DNA from: an uncultured Clostridia bacterium | GTDB lineage: Bacteria; Bacillota; Clostridia; TANB77; CAG-508 | Direction: 5' to 3' | DNA length: 43,001 nt | NCBI GenBank assembly: GCA_947625835.1 | Contig: CANQPY010000009.1 | Location: forward strand, 1 to 43,001 | Shown here: positions 1 through 9,131 of the stretch, piece by piece | Layout: the number at the start of each line of letters is the position of its first letter | Position numbering within the stretch: position 1 is the stretch's first letter | The notes under the pieces: generated by a model | Seen by the model: the letters and a program-made list of their open reading frames with translations, nothing else | Database searches by the model: none | What the model was told of the DNA's origin: nothing | Made by a program: the position numbers and the translations under genes

Positions 1-624
1 GTTTTTATTTTATTGTTTTTTTTATTTGAGAAAATTTGAATGTTTTTATGTGGTTTAAATAGCAAATCTACAATTATTCTATAATTTTGACTTTTCTCTT
101 TCTTTATAATTTATTTTTTACAAATTTCAAGTACTTTATTTTAATATTTTTTATTTTATTAAATTTTTTTATTAATTTTTTATTTTAATTCTTATCATAA
201 TTTTTTAAAATTCAATTTTTATTCAGTTAATTAAAATCTTTATTTTTTTATTTATAATTTGCTAATTTTTATTTTTAATATTTTAATTGTTTTATGTATT
301 TTTTATTTATATTTAATTTATATTTTTATTATAAAAAATAAAATTTATAAATTATTCTATTTTATATTTTTATTTTTTATCTATTTTTTCACAATAAAAA
401 ATTATAAAGTTTCAATTTTTTATTTTTTTTTATATTTTCTATCTATTTTTATAAATTATTTTTTTATTTATATTTTTTTGTATGTTTCTTATATTATATT
501 TTTCTTGGAAATTTTTTGTATCCAAAATTTTAATTGTTATTTTTTAATTATTAAAATATATTTTATTTTTTTTATTTCAAAAAACATTTCCTAATTTCAT
601 CATCTTATATTTTTTACATATTCA

Positions 625-890
625 ATTGGACATTGCAATAGAAAATTATAAATTTTTTCATTCTCATTTTATCTTTATAATGTGCAGTATACATATTTAT
701 ATACCTTTTTATTTCATTATTATGTTGAGTGTTTTTTGTCTCTGTTATTTTTCTTTTTTTCTCCCTAATCCCTTAGTTTTCGAATTGCATATTTTTTATA
801 AATTAATTTTTTTGGTTTCCATTTTGTAAACTATTTTTCTACAAATAGTTTAGTTGTTATTCTACGTAGCTTTTTTATAATTTTATAATT
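625..890. repeat. Diverged direct repeat, copy 1
   Basis: Shares blocks in the same order with 1436-1680: CAATAGAAAATT, TTATGTTGAGT, CTAATCCCTTAGT, TTCGAATTGCATATTTTT, GTTTCC, TTTTGTAAACTATTT and AAATAGTTT, then TAGCTTTTTTA. The units are offset by about 800 bases. The long T tracts alone would not be persuasive, but the mixed-composition blocks are. Confidence 0.75.
828..851. repeat. Hairpin conserved in repeat copy 1
   Basis: AAACTATTT and AAATAGTTT form a perfect 9-bp stem around a 6-base loop. The same stem is at 1632-1654 in the second copy with a loop of different length (5 bases), as expected if the structure is selected. It could be part of a structured RNA or a terminator. Confidence 0.6.
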
Positions 891-1435
891 TGATCTTTTA
901 TCTTTCTTCTTAGATTTTGGTTTTTCATTTTTTTATTAATTCTTATTATTTTTTCATTTTATACATTTATTTTTTTATATTTTTTTGGATTGCATTATTT
1001 AATTTTTCATATAATTATTGTTATTTTACGATTGTATGATTTTATCCTTTTAAATCGTATTTTTATAATTAATTATTTTTCTTAATTTTCTATTTTAATT
1101 TCTTTCTTCACAATATTTTATATGAAATTTATAAATCTTAAATTTTGAATTTTTTTATATTTTTTATTAATTTTGATTTTTATATAATTACAATTTTTAT
1201 ATTTAACATTTAATTTTTATTTTTTATTTTACGATCATATTTTACATATCATTTTTTTTATTTTATTTTTGTATAACTTTTATATTCATACATTATTCCA
1301 TAATTTTTATTTACTTATATTTTATAATTATTATTTATTTTATATTTATTCATAATTAATTTTATTTTTTGAAAAAATATATAATAATAAATTTTTTAAG
1401 CTATTCCTATTTTATTTGTATTTGTTAACTAGCAT

Positions 1436-1680
1436 TTTTCAATAGAAAATTGTAGAATTTTAAATCTCCATTTTGTCCTTGCTATGTGTATTGCATATAT
1501 TAATCTACATTATTATTCCGCTATTATGTTGAGTATTTTTTATTTCTTTTATTTTCCTTTTTTATTTGCTAATCCCTTAGTGTTCGAATTGCATATTTTT
1601 TCTAAACTGAATTTTTTAGTTTCCTTTTTGTAAACTATTTTTTACAAATAGTTTTATTGCTATTCTAACTAGCTTTTTTA
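1436..1680. repeat. Diverged direct repeat, copy 2
   Basis: Second copy of the element at 625-890, with the same block order and spacing and many substitutions in the AT-rich linkers. I see no transposase, target-site duplication or terminal inverted repeat. Confidence 0.75.
1632..1654. repeat. Hairpin conserved in repeat copy 2
   Basis: Same 9-bp stem as at 828-851 (AAACTATTT / AAATAGTTT) around a 5-base loop. Confidence 0.6.
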
Positions 1681-1811
1681 ATTATTTTACAATTTTATCT
1701 TTTTTCTCTCTTTTTAGCTTAGTATTTTTCTTTTTAGCTAATTTTCATTATTTATTTTTTATTTTTTCAATTTTTTATTTATATTAAAAATATTTTATTT
1801 ATATTTTCTAT

Positions 1812-2357
1812 TTATGTCTTATTTCTATCATAAATATCTTGAAATTCACCGTTTTCTTTTCCATCAACTAATATTTTAACTTTATTTACTTCTGTTAATT
1901 CAGTTAAAGTATTAACTATACTTTTTATTATATTTTCCTTCTCCATTTTATTTTCTTTTGAATATTTCAAAATTTCAGCAGAAAAATCTAAAACGACACA
2001 ATCATTTTCTAAATATGTTTTATTTAGCTTCGTATTTTCTGGAATTACTTTTCTATTTTTTTCATTTTTAGGTCCTTCAATTAATAACTTAATAAGTTTT
2101 TCATATGGATTATTAATAATTTCCTTAATATCAATTAATCTTGCTTCTGGGCTTAAACCATCACCATCTTTTAATGGAAAATATAAACTAACAATTGTCT
2201 GCCTTTCTTGTTCTTCTGTGATTTCTGCTTGAGGAGTATATTCCTCAACCATTGTTTCCTGATTCTTATTTTTATAATATTGTAATAAAAAATATCCTCC
2301 TAATAATATAATAATTAATACTATAAAAAACACTATCATTATTTTTTTGCTTTTCAT
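1812..2357 (-). CDS. Membrane-anchored GerM (GerMN) domain protein
   Basis: 181 residues. Residues 5-27 are one hydrophobic segment (IMIVFFIVLIIILLGGYFLL) after a basic start, so the rest should be outside the membrane. From about residue 55 the sequence fits the GerMN domain of spore-germination and sporulation proteins: VSLYFPLKDGDGL, a YEKLIKLLIEGPKNE helix, and LENDCVVLDFSAEI followed by a helix and a final strand KVKILVDGK. The start has a strong ribosome-binding site (AAGGAGGA). Known GerM-type domains act in the spore or cell envelope; the exact role here is inferred from the domain only. It stands alone, divergent from the activase gene. Confidence 0.75.
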   Translation of the reverse strand: MKSKKIMIVFFIVLIIILLGGYFLLQYYKNKNQETMVEEYTPQAEITEEQERQTIVSLYFPLKDGDGLSPEARLIDIKEIINNPYEKLIKLLIEGPKNEKNRKVIPENTKLNKTYLENDCVVLDFSAEILKYSKENKMEKENIIKSIVNTLTELTEVNKVKILVDGKENGEFQDIYDRNKT

Positions 2358-2470
2358 AACAAATCCTCCTTGTTCCTTTTCTATATTAAATATACTATTA
2401 ATTGTTTGTCCTTTTTAGAACCTTTTCTTGAATTTTATTTTACCATTTACATACTATTTACAATTGTTCT

Positions 2471-2610
2471 TGGTGTTTAGTGGTTGTGGTGCCTGTCCCC
2501 ACATTGACAAAAATGCGGTTGTGGTGCCTGTCCCCAAAACCACCTGTCCCCAAAACCACCTCCCAAAAACCACTCACAAAACCACATCCCCAAAACACAA
2601 AACCACCTAA
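2471..2610. repeat. REP-like GC-rich repeat patch (GTGCCTGTCCCC motif)
   Basis: Two copies of GTGGTGCCTGTCCCC (from about 2486 and 2521), then CACCTGTCCCC, then several degenerate CCAAAACCAC units. The motif GGTGCCTGTCCCC resembles the palindromic REP sequences that accompany Y1 (REP-associated tyrosine) transposases in many bacteria. The patch is far more GC-rich than its surroundings. GTGGTTGTGGT can pair with the downstream ACCAC units, so it may fold. No transposase is present in the window. Confidence 0.6.
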
Positions 2611-2620
2611 TTTTTTCCAT

Positions 2621-2649
2621 TTGACAAAATGCCTTTTTCCGTATAAAAT
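2621..2649 (+). promoter_or_regulatory. SigA-type promoter for the activase gene
   Basis: TTGACA at 2621-2626 and TAAAAT at 2644-2649 with a 17-base spacer, about 45 bases upstream of the ATG at 2693. Confidence 0.7.
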
Positions 2650-2692
2650 TAAAGGTGTATAGTAGTTTTATACAGGAAGGAAGTTTTTTATC

Positions 2693-5600
2693 ATGGACAT
2701 TAAGAGTAATGAAAATACTAAGGATAATGTTTTACATGTTGGACTTGATGTTGGCTCTACTACCGTAAAAATTATTGTTATGGATGATTTTAAAAATACT
2801 ATTTATAAAGATTATAAAAGACATTTTTCAGATACAAAAAATACTGTTTGTAATGTGCTTGAGGATTTACTTTCTAAGTTTCCTTTGAATTCTTTTACTT
2901 TGGCACTTACTGGTTCTGGAGCTATGTCTGCTGCTAAGTTTTTGGGCGTTAATTTTATTCAAGAAGTTGTTTCTTGTAAACGTGCCGTAGAGAAATATAT
3001 TCCCAGAACTGATGTTGTTATTGAACTTGGTGGCGAAGATGCTAAGATTATTTATTTTGATCAATCTATTGAACAACGTATGAATGGTACTTGCGCAGGT
3101 GGTACTGGTGCATTTTTGGATCAAATGGCTTCTCTTTTGAATACTGATACTGCAGGTCTTAATGAACTTGCTAAAGGTTATTCTACTATTTATCCAATTG
3201 CTTCTCGTTGCGGTGTTTTTGCAAAAACTGATATTCAACCTTTAATTAATGAAGGTGCTGCTAAAGAAGATATTGCTGCTTCTATTTTTCAAGCAGTTGT
3301 TAATCAAACTATAAGTGGTCTTGCATGCGGAAGACCTATTCGTGGAAATGTTGCTTTTTTAGGTGGTCCTTTGAATTATTTGTCTGAACTAAGAACAAGA
3401 TTTATTGAGACTCTTGGTTTGAAAGATGATGAAATTATTGTACCTGATGAAGCTCACCTTTTAGTAGCTAAGGGGGCTGCTTTGGATTCTATTAACTCTG
3501 ATATAATTACTACTAATGAATTAGAACAAAAAATTGAGAATTTAAAAAATTCTCAAGATAATACATCTCAACCTTTAGATCCTTTATTTAAAAATAAAGA
3601 AGAATATGAAGAATTTAAAAGTAGACATAGTAAAGATACGGTTGAAAAAGTTCCTTTAGATGGATATGAAGGAGACTGCTATCTTGGTATTGATGCAGGT
3701 TCTACTACAACAAAATTAGTCTTAATTAATAAAGATGGTAAATTATTATACTCTTTATATGGAAGTAATGAAGGAAATCCTTTAAAAAGTGTTATGAATA
3801 TGTTAAAGGAATTGTATAGTATATTACCACCAAAGGCAATTTTAAGGTATAGTGGAGTAACTGGTTATGGAGAAAAATTAATTCAAACCGCTTTAAACGT
3901 AGATTTAAATGAAATTGAAACAATTGCACATTATACTGCTGCTAAAACTTTTGAACCTGATGTTACAAGTATTGTAGATATTGGCGGTCAAGATATGAAA
4001 TACATAAGAATGAAAGATGGTTCTATTGATAATATTATGCTAAACGAAGCTTGTTCTTCTGGATGTGGATCATTTATTGAAACTTTTGCTAAAAGTTTAA
4101 ACTTAGAAATTTCTGAATTTGTAAAAGAAGCAATTACAAGTAAAAGACCTGTTGACTTAGGTTCTAGATGCACTGTTTTTATGAATTCTAAAATTAAACA
4201 AGCACAAAAAGAAGGATATAGTGTAGGTGATATTTCAAGTGGACTTTCTTATTCTGTTATTAAAAATGCAATTCAAAAAGTTATGAAAGTAAGAGATGTT
4301 GAAACACTTGGAAAACACATTGTTGTGCAAGGTGGAACTTTCTATAATGATGCAGTTTTGCGTGCTTTTGAGTTAATCGTTGGTAAAAATGTTGTTAGAC
4401 CAGATATTGCAGGCTTAATGGGTGCTTATGGTATGGCTCTTTTATCTAAAGAACAATATGAAGCAAATCTTGATATGGAACATGTAAGTACTATTCTAAA
4501 GCCAGACGAAATTGATAACTTAGAAATAAAAATAACACATACACGTTGCAATAACTGTGAAAATCATTGTAAATTAACAATTAATAAATTTAGTAATGGT
4601 CAAATTCATGTGTCTGGTAATCGTTGCGAAAAGGGTAGTGGAATTATTACTAAATCAAGAAAATTACCAAATTTAGTACAATATAAATATGAAAGAATAT
4701 TTGATTATAAACCGTTAGATGAACAATTTGCAATTAGAGGAACAATTGGTATTCCTAGGGTATTAAATATGTATGAAGATTATCCATTTTGGTTTACCTT
4801 CTTAACTACTTTAGGTTTTAGAGTAATACTTTCTGAAAAAAGTAATAGAAAAACCTATGAAAAAGGAATGGAATCTATGCCATCAGAGTCAGTTTGCTAC
4901 CCTGCAAAACTTTCTCATGGTCATATTGAAAGCTTGCTAGAACAAGGAATTACAACTATTTTCTACCCTTGTATGCCTTATTCTAGAAAAGAATATGAAA
5001 AAGCAGATAACCACTATAACTGCCCAATTGTTATTTCTTATTCTGAAGTATTAAAGAATAATGTTGAAGGATTGAAAAAAAGTAACATAAAATTTATTAA
5101 TCCATTTTTACCTTTTGACAAAAAGAACTTAGTAAAAAAAATTATGGAATTAGATGAGTTTAAAGAATATAACTTTACTAAAGCAGAATTAATGGAAGCT
5201 GCTGAAAAAGCAGAACAAGAATATCAAAAATGTAAAAAAGATATAAGAGAAAAAGGATTGGACACTGTAAGATATCTAGAAGAAAATCATTTAAAAGGTA
5301 TTGTTTTAGCTGGTCGTCCTTATCATATAGACCCTGAAATTAACCATGGAATTGATACTTTAATTACTTCTTTAGGTTTAGCTGTTTTAACAGAAGATAG
5401 TATATCTGATAAAACAGAAGCAAAACGACCTATTCGTGTAGTTGACCAATGGGTATTTCATGCAAGACTTTATGCTGCAGCTGATTTTGTTGGAAAGCAT
5501 GATTGTTTAGAATTAGTGCAATTAAATTCATTTGGTTGTGGTGTAGATGCAGTAACAACAGACCAAGTAGAAGAAATTTTATCTAGTTTTGGTAAAATGT

Positions 5601-7045
5601 ATACTTTAATAAAAATTGATGAAGTAAATAACCTAGGTGCTGTTAGAATTCGTATACGTTCACTTTTAGCTAGTATGAAAAAGCGTGAACAAGAAAAGAA
5701 AGCTGAAAAACTAGATGGTAATTATGGTATTAATAAAAAAATCTTTACTAAAGAAATGCGTAAAAACTATACCATTTTGTTTCCACAAATGGCACCAATC
5801 CATTTTGAGTTACTAGAAACCGCAGTCAGGTCTACTGGATATAGAGTAGAGTTACTTAGAGATTGTACACCAAAAACTGTAGAAACAGGTTTAAAATATG
5901 TAAATAATGATGCTTGTTACCCATCAATTTTGGTTACTGGACAAATGATTGAAGCACTTCAATCTGGAAAATATGATATTAATAAAACTGCTTTAATTAT
6001 GTCTCAAACAGGTGGTGGATGTAGAGCAACAAATTACATTGGATTTATACGTAAAGCCCTAAAAGATGCAGGTTTTCCAAATGTTCCTGTAATTTCACTA
6101 AATTTTGTTGGAATGGAAAAAATGCCAGGATTTAAAATAACAGTACCTTTGATTGATAAATTAATGAAATGTGTAATTTATGGTGATTTATTACAAAAGT
6201 TATTAGCAAAAAACCGTGCATATGAGGTAAATAAAGGTGAAACTAAAAAATTATTCGACACTTGGATGGAAAAATGTAAAAAATTATTAGAACATTGCAC
6301 AAATAAGCAATTTAAGCAAAGTATTTATGATATTGTAAATGATTTTGAAAAAATTGAATTAGACCTATCAAAGCAAAAACCAAGAGTTGGAATTGTTGGA
6401 GAAGTTTTAATAAAATATCATCCATTTGGAAATAATTTTGTAGCAGACCTTTTAGAAAAAGAAGGAGCTGAAGTTATACTTCCTGATTTTATGGGATTTG
6501 TTAAATTTATGGCAACACACCGTATTACTTTTAACAACTTATTAAATACAAATAAAACTTCTAGCAAAATTAGTAAAATTGCTCTAAACTTAATAAATAT
6601 ATATGAAAAAGATTTGAAAATTGCACTTGCAAATTCTAACAAAGGCTATTTGCCACCTTGTGATATATGGCACTTAGAAGAAAAAGTTAAAGATATTTTA
6701 TCAATTGGAAATCAAACTGGAGAAGGATGGTTTTTAACTGCTGAAATGATTGAATATATAGAAAACGGCATTCCAAATATAGTATGTGTTCAACCATTTG
6801 CTTGTCTTCCAAACCATGTTGTTGGAAAAGGTGTTATAAAAACTATTCGTGAAAAATTTCCAGAAGCTAATATTTCACCAGTTGATTACGACCCTGGGGC
6901 AAGTGAAGCAAATCAAGCAAATAGAATTAAATTACTTATGACTGTTGCAAAAGATAATTTAATCGCAAAACAAAATGAAAAAAGAGCCATAGAAAAAGAA
7001 AATATTTCTTCAATAGTTGATAAAAAGCAAAAAGAAACAGTTTAA
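2693..7045 (+). CDS. Acyl-CoA dehydratase activase-related fusion protein (two activase domains, DUF2229 and HgdB/BcrC-like region)
   Basis: 1450 residues with no frame break. Two ASKHA-fold activase domains (BcrAD/BadF/BadG/HgdC family) lie in tandem: LDVGSTTVK near residue 20 and LGIDAGSTTTK near residue 330. Each has the cysteine motifs that hold the bridging Fe-S cluster in this family: NGTCAGGTGAF (Cys134) and SRCGVF (Cys173) in the first, NEACSSGCGSF near 450 and SRCTVF near 490 in the second. A Cys cluster RCNNCENHCK is near 620. A DUF2229-like stretch (IPRVLNMYEDYPFW onward) follows, then a dehydratase-like half with many cysteines (QTGGGCRATNY near 1105). The family uses ATP to drive electron transfer to 2-hydroxyacyl-CoA dehydratases; the substrate of these large fusions is not known to me. 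Probably co-transcribed with the J-domain gene 15 bases downstream. Confidence 0.8.
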   Translation: MDIKSNENTKDNVLHVGLDVGSTTVKIIVMDDFKNTIYKDYKRHFSDTKNTVCNVLEDLLSKFPLNSFTLALTGSGAMSAAKFLGVNFIQEVVSCKRAVEKYIPRTDVVIELGGEDAKIIYFDQSIEQRMNGTCAGGTGAFLDQMASLLNTDTAGLNELAKGYSTIYPIASRCGVFAKTDIQPLINEGAAKEDIAASIFQAVVNQTISGLACGRPIRGNVAFLGGPLNYLSELRTRFIETLGLKDDEIIVPDEAHLLVAKGAALDSINSDIITTNELEQKIENLKNSQDNTSQPLDPLFKNKEEYEEFKSRHSKDTVEKVPLDGYEGDCYLGIDAGSTTTKLVLINKDGKLLYSLYGSNEGNPLKSVMNMLKELYSILPPKAILRYSGVTGYGEKLIQTALNVDLNEIETIAHYTAAKTFEPDVTSIVDIGGQDMKYIRMKDGSIDNIMLNEACSSGCGSFIETFAKSLNLEISEFVKEAITSKRPVDLGSRCTVFMNSKIKQAQKEGYSVGDISSGLSYSVIKNAIQKVMKVRDVETLGKHIVVQGGTFYNDAVLRAFELIVGKNVVRPDIAGLMGAYGMALLSKEQYEANLDMEHVSTILKPDEIDNLEIKITHTRCNNCENHCKLTINKFSNGQIHVSGNRCEKGSGIITKSRKLPNLVQYKYERIFDYKPLDEQFAIRGTIGIPRVLNMYEDYPFWFTFLTTLGFRVILSEKSNRKTYEKGMESMPSESVCYPAKLSHGHIESLLEQGITTIFYPCMPYSRKEYEKADNHYNCPIVISYSEVLKNNVEGLKKSNIKFINPFLPFDKKNLVKKIMELDEFKEYNFTKAELMEAAEKAEQEYQKCKKDIREKGLDTVRYLEENHLKGIVLAGRPYHIDPEINHGIDTLITSLGLAVLTEDSISDKTEAKRPIRVVDQWVFHARLYAAADFVGKHDCLELVQLNSFGCGVDAVTTDQVEEILSSFGKMYTLIKIDEVNNLGAVRIRIRSLLASMKKREQEKKAEKLDGNYGINKKIFTKEMRKNYTILFPQMAPIHFELLETAVRSTGYRVELLRDCTPKTVETGLKYVNNDACYPSILVTGQMIEALQSGKYDINKTALIMSQTGGGCRATNYIGFIRKALKDAGFPNVPVISLNFVGMEKMPGFKITVPLIDKLMKCVIYGDLLQKLLAKNRAYEVNKGETKKLFDTWMEKCKKLLEHCTNKQFKQSIYDIVNDFEKIELDLSKQKPRVGIVGEVLIKYHPFGNNFVADLLEKEGAEVILPDFMGFVKFMATHRITFNNLLNTNKTSSKISKIALNLINIYEKDLKIALANSNKGYLPPCDIWHLEEKVKDILSIGNQTGEGWFLTAEMIEYIENGIPNIVCVQPFACLPNHVVGKGVIKTIREKFPEANISPVDYDPGASEANQANRIKLLMTVAKDNLIAKQNEKRAIEKENISSIVDKKQKETV

Positions 7046-7060
7046 AAAGGGAATATAATT

Positions 7061-7669
7061 ATGGAAAAAAACTATTATGATATATTACAAGTAAATAAAA
7101 ATGCTTCTCCTGAAATTATAGAAAAAGCTTATAAAACTTTAGCAAAAAAATATCATCCTGATTTACAAGATAATTCTGATAAAAAGCAGGCAGAAGAAAT
7201 TTTAAAAGAAATCAATGAAGCATATGAAACTTTATCTGATCCAGATAAAAAAAGGTTATATGATGAAAAACTTCTTTTATATGAAAATAAACAATCAGAA
7301 CTAAAAAAAGAAAATTATGAAACTTATGATGTTTCAGCACATATAAAAGAACAAGAATTACAACAAAAGCTAGAACATGAAAGATTACTAAAAAAGCAAC
7401 AACAAATTATTTATGAACAACAATTAGAACAAGCAAGGCAAAAAGCATACCATGATGCTTATATACAAGATTTAAAAAATAGAGGTTATAAAATTAAATA
7501 TAAAAAAACAATAAAAGATTACATAAAATTATTTGTCTGTATTTTAATAGTTTTAGCAATTTGCTTTATACTTTGGCAAATTCCTTTTATCCATAATTAT
7601 TTTATAGATCTATATAATAATAATCCTTTATTAAAAGCCATTACAGATCCAGTTTTGCACTTGTTTTAA
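7061..7669 (+). CDS. J-domain (DnaJ-like) protein with C-terminal membrane segment
   Basis: 202 residues. Residues 4-68 form a J domain: [13 protein letters not shown], the HPD tripeptide in KKYHPDLQD, and [17 protein letters not shown]. Residues 95-150 are a charged, Gln/Lys-rich coiled-coil-like helix. Residues 164-185 are hydrophobic ([20 protein letters not shown]), so the J domain is probably cytoplasmic and tethered to the membrane. There is no Gly/Phe region or zinc-finger domain, so this is not the general chaperone DnaJ but a specialised DnaK co-chaperone. It begins 15 bases after the activase gene with AAAGGGA as ribosome-binding site and is followed by a terminator. Confidence 0.8.
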   Translation: MEKNYYDILQVNKNASPEIIEKAYKTLAKKYHPDLQDNSDKKQAEEILKEINEAYETLSDPDKKRLYDEKLLLYENKQSELKKENYETYDVSAHIKEQELQQKLEHERLLKKQQQIIYEQQLEQARQKAYHDAYIQDLKNRGYKIKYKKTIKDYIKLFVCILIVLAICFILWQIPFIHNYFIDLYNNNPLLKAITDPVLHLF

Positions 7670-7676
7670 AAAATTG

Positions 7677-7724
7677 AAGTGAGATTTTCTAAAATAAATA
7701 CATCTTTTTAAGAAAATCTCACTT
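7677..7724. terminator. Bidirectional terminator between convergent genes
   Basis: AAGTGAGATTTTCT (7677-7690) pairs perfectly with AGAAAATCTCACTT (7711-7724), with T runs on the plus side and A runs on the other. It separates the J-domain gene from the end of the minus-strand secretion operon. Confidence 0.85.
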
Positions 7725-7731
7725 TTTTATT

Positions 7732-9048
7732 TTATATATCAAATGACATTACAAAATTTTCTGAATTTTCATCTATTTTCATAATAATAGTTTTTGTTAC
7801 AGTCGTTGAATCCAAATCTGTACCTTCACTTGTAATATCTGTTAATGTAATTTCTTGCACATAATTTTGTCCTTGATTTGAAAATTTTCCAAAATCAATT
7901 TTATAATGTAATGGCAATTTTTCTCTCATGTATTCTTCAAATTTTTCCATACTACCAAAATTATTTTGTTTAAATGTTTCGTCTAGTACATTATATGCTG
8001 CATTGTAGTCTCTATTATTTAACATTTGTCTCCATTTATCTATGTTCATCATTACTTTCATATTTTCGTCTGCTGCTTTATAAGTTTCCGAAAATTTTTC
8101 GTTTGGTAATGTGTATGTGTCTAATGTTACTGTAAATTCCATTGGTGCTGTTTCTTTGAATATATATAAGTTTTCATATTGATCTTTACATACATATTCA
8201 GTGTAATCTTCGTATGTATTTATTAGATATTTATTAAGCTTAATTTTTTGTATTTCTTCTGTATTATTATTTATAAACTGTTGATAATTATTAATATTTC
8301 CAAATCTTTTTTCAAAATATTCTTGATTAAAATACTTCGAAGACAATTCAGAAAAATTTAACATAATATTTTTATAAAATGCCATATATTTTATAAGTAA
8401 ATTTTCAACATTTATGGTTTCAATTAAAAAATAATTATACTTATTGATTTCTACATTATCCACAAACTTATCTGTTGGAACATCTTCTATAGATTGACAT
8501 TTTGAATTTAATATCGGTTCTATTGCAAAAGAAGAATTTATATTATCAGTTGTAACAATATAATATCTTTCTGCTACAATTTTACTAGTTTCCGCTTTTT
8601 GAACAAGTCCATACACAATAAAATTTGTTGTATTTTCTTCATATATACATTTCATTTTTATAGGAATAAATATTGAATAATTCTCCATTGTTTCAATATA
8701 TTTCGTTACATTATTAACATTAATTTGATTTTTTGAAATATATTCTTCACTTAACAAACTATAAATTATTTTATTTTTTGTCTCTTCATCAATAATGTTA
8801 TTATTTTGATCTATGTTTATTGTTTTAGTTGCATTATCAATATATTTTTGTATACAATTAGCAACAGTAAAAAACATATTAACATCTTTTACTGGTTGCA
8901 TTTCATGTATGTATCCATCTGGCTCTTCCTCTATGATAACTTCATCCTCTTTTTTTGTATCATTATGAGAATTTATTAAAAAAATTGCTAAAATACTAAC
9001 TATAATTATAGTCAATACGATAAGTATCAATTTTTTTATTATATTCAT
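7732..9048 (-). CDS. Bitopic membrane protein with NTF2/VirB8-like extracellular region, last gene of the secretion locus
   Basis: 438 residues. A single N-terminal membrane helix (residues 5-25) is followed by a large, mainly polar domain with no cysteine motif. The C-terminal third (WRQMLNNRDYNAAYNVLDET, then FEEYMREKLP and paired strands) looks like the NTF2-like fold seen in VirB8/TcpC-type conjugation proteins, and resembles the shorter protein at 13030-13950 (DKAYDALSTQCKEEL). I do not recognise a named family. It lies 83 bases after the hydrolase gene on the same strand, and a strong terminator follows, so it probably closes the operon. A role as a scaffold of the secretion channel is inferred. 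Confidence 0.55.
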   Translation of the reverse strand: MNIIKKLILIVLTIIIVSILAIFLINSHNDTKKEDEVIIEEEPDGYIHEMQPVKDVNMFFTVANCIQKYIDNATKTINIDQNNNIIDEETKNKIIYSLLSEEYISKNQINVNNVTKYIETMENYSIFIPIKMKCIYEENTTNFIVYGLVQKAETSKIVAERYYIVTTDNINSSFAIEPILNSKCQSIEDVPTDKFVDNVEINKYNYFLIETINVENLLIKYMAFYKNIMLNFSELSSKYFNQEYFEKRFGNINNYQQFINNNTEEIQKIKLNKYLINTYEDYTEYVCKDQYENLYIFKETAPMEFTVTLDTYTLPNEKFSETYKAADENMKVMMNIDKWRQMLNNRDYNAAYNVLDETFKQNNFGSMEKFEEYMREKLPLHYKIDFGKFSNQGQNYVQEITLTDITSEGTDLDSTTVTKTIIMKIDENSENFVMSFDI

Positions 9049-9131
9049 ATTTATTCCATTCCTTTCTTATTTCGTTCATAATACATATATAATTATCAAA
9101 AAGTTGTATTATTTTTAACTATTTATATATT

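Larger units (their letters stand above)
1..1811. other. Gene-free, extremely AT-rich 1.8-kb region
   Basis: No convincing gene is seen. The open frames on the plus strand encode almost only Phe, Ile, Leu and Tyr from T-rich DNA and have no ribosome-binding site. The minus strand is A-rich, as the coding strands are elsewhere in this window, so if the region is transcribed it is probably in the minus direction as non-coding RNA or decayed sequence. It contains a diverged direct repeat and a hairpin conserved in both copies, listed separately. Confidence 0.6.

Noticed and set aside
259..829. Two plus-strand open frames in the AT-rich region
   Set aside because: They are composed almost only of Phe, Ile, Leu and Tyr from T-rich DNA, lack ribosome-binding sites, and the second overlaps the non-coding repeat.
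2428..2662. Short open frames across the REP-like patch
   Set aside because: They translate the repeat units (Pro/Thr/Lys runs), have no ribosome-binding site and overlap the activase promoter.
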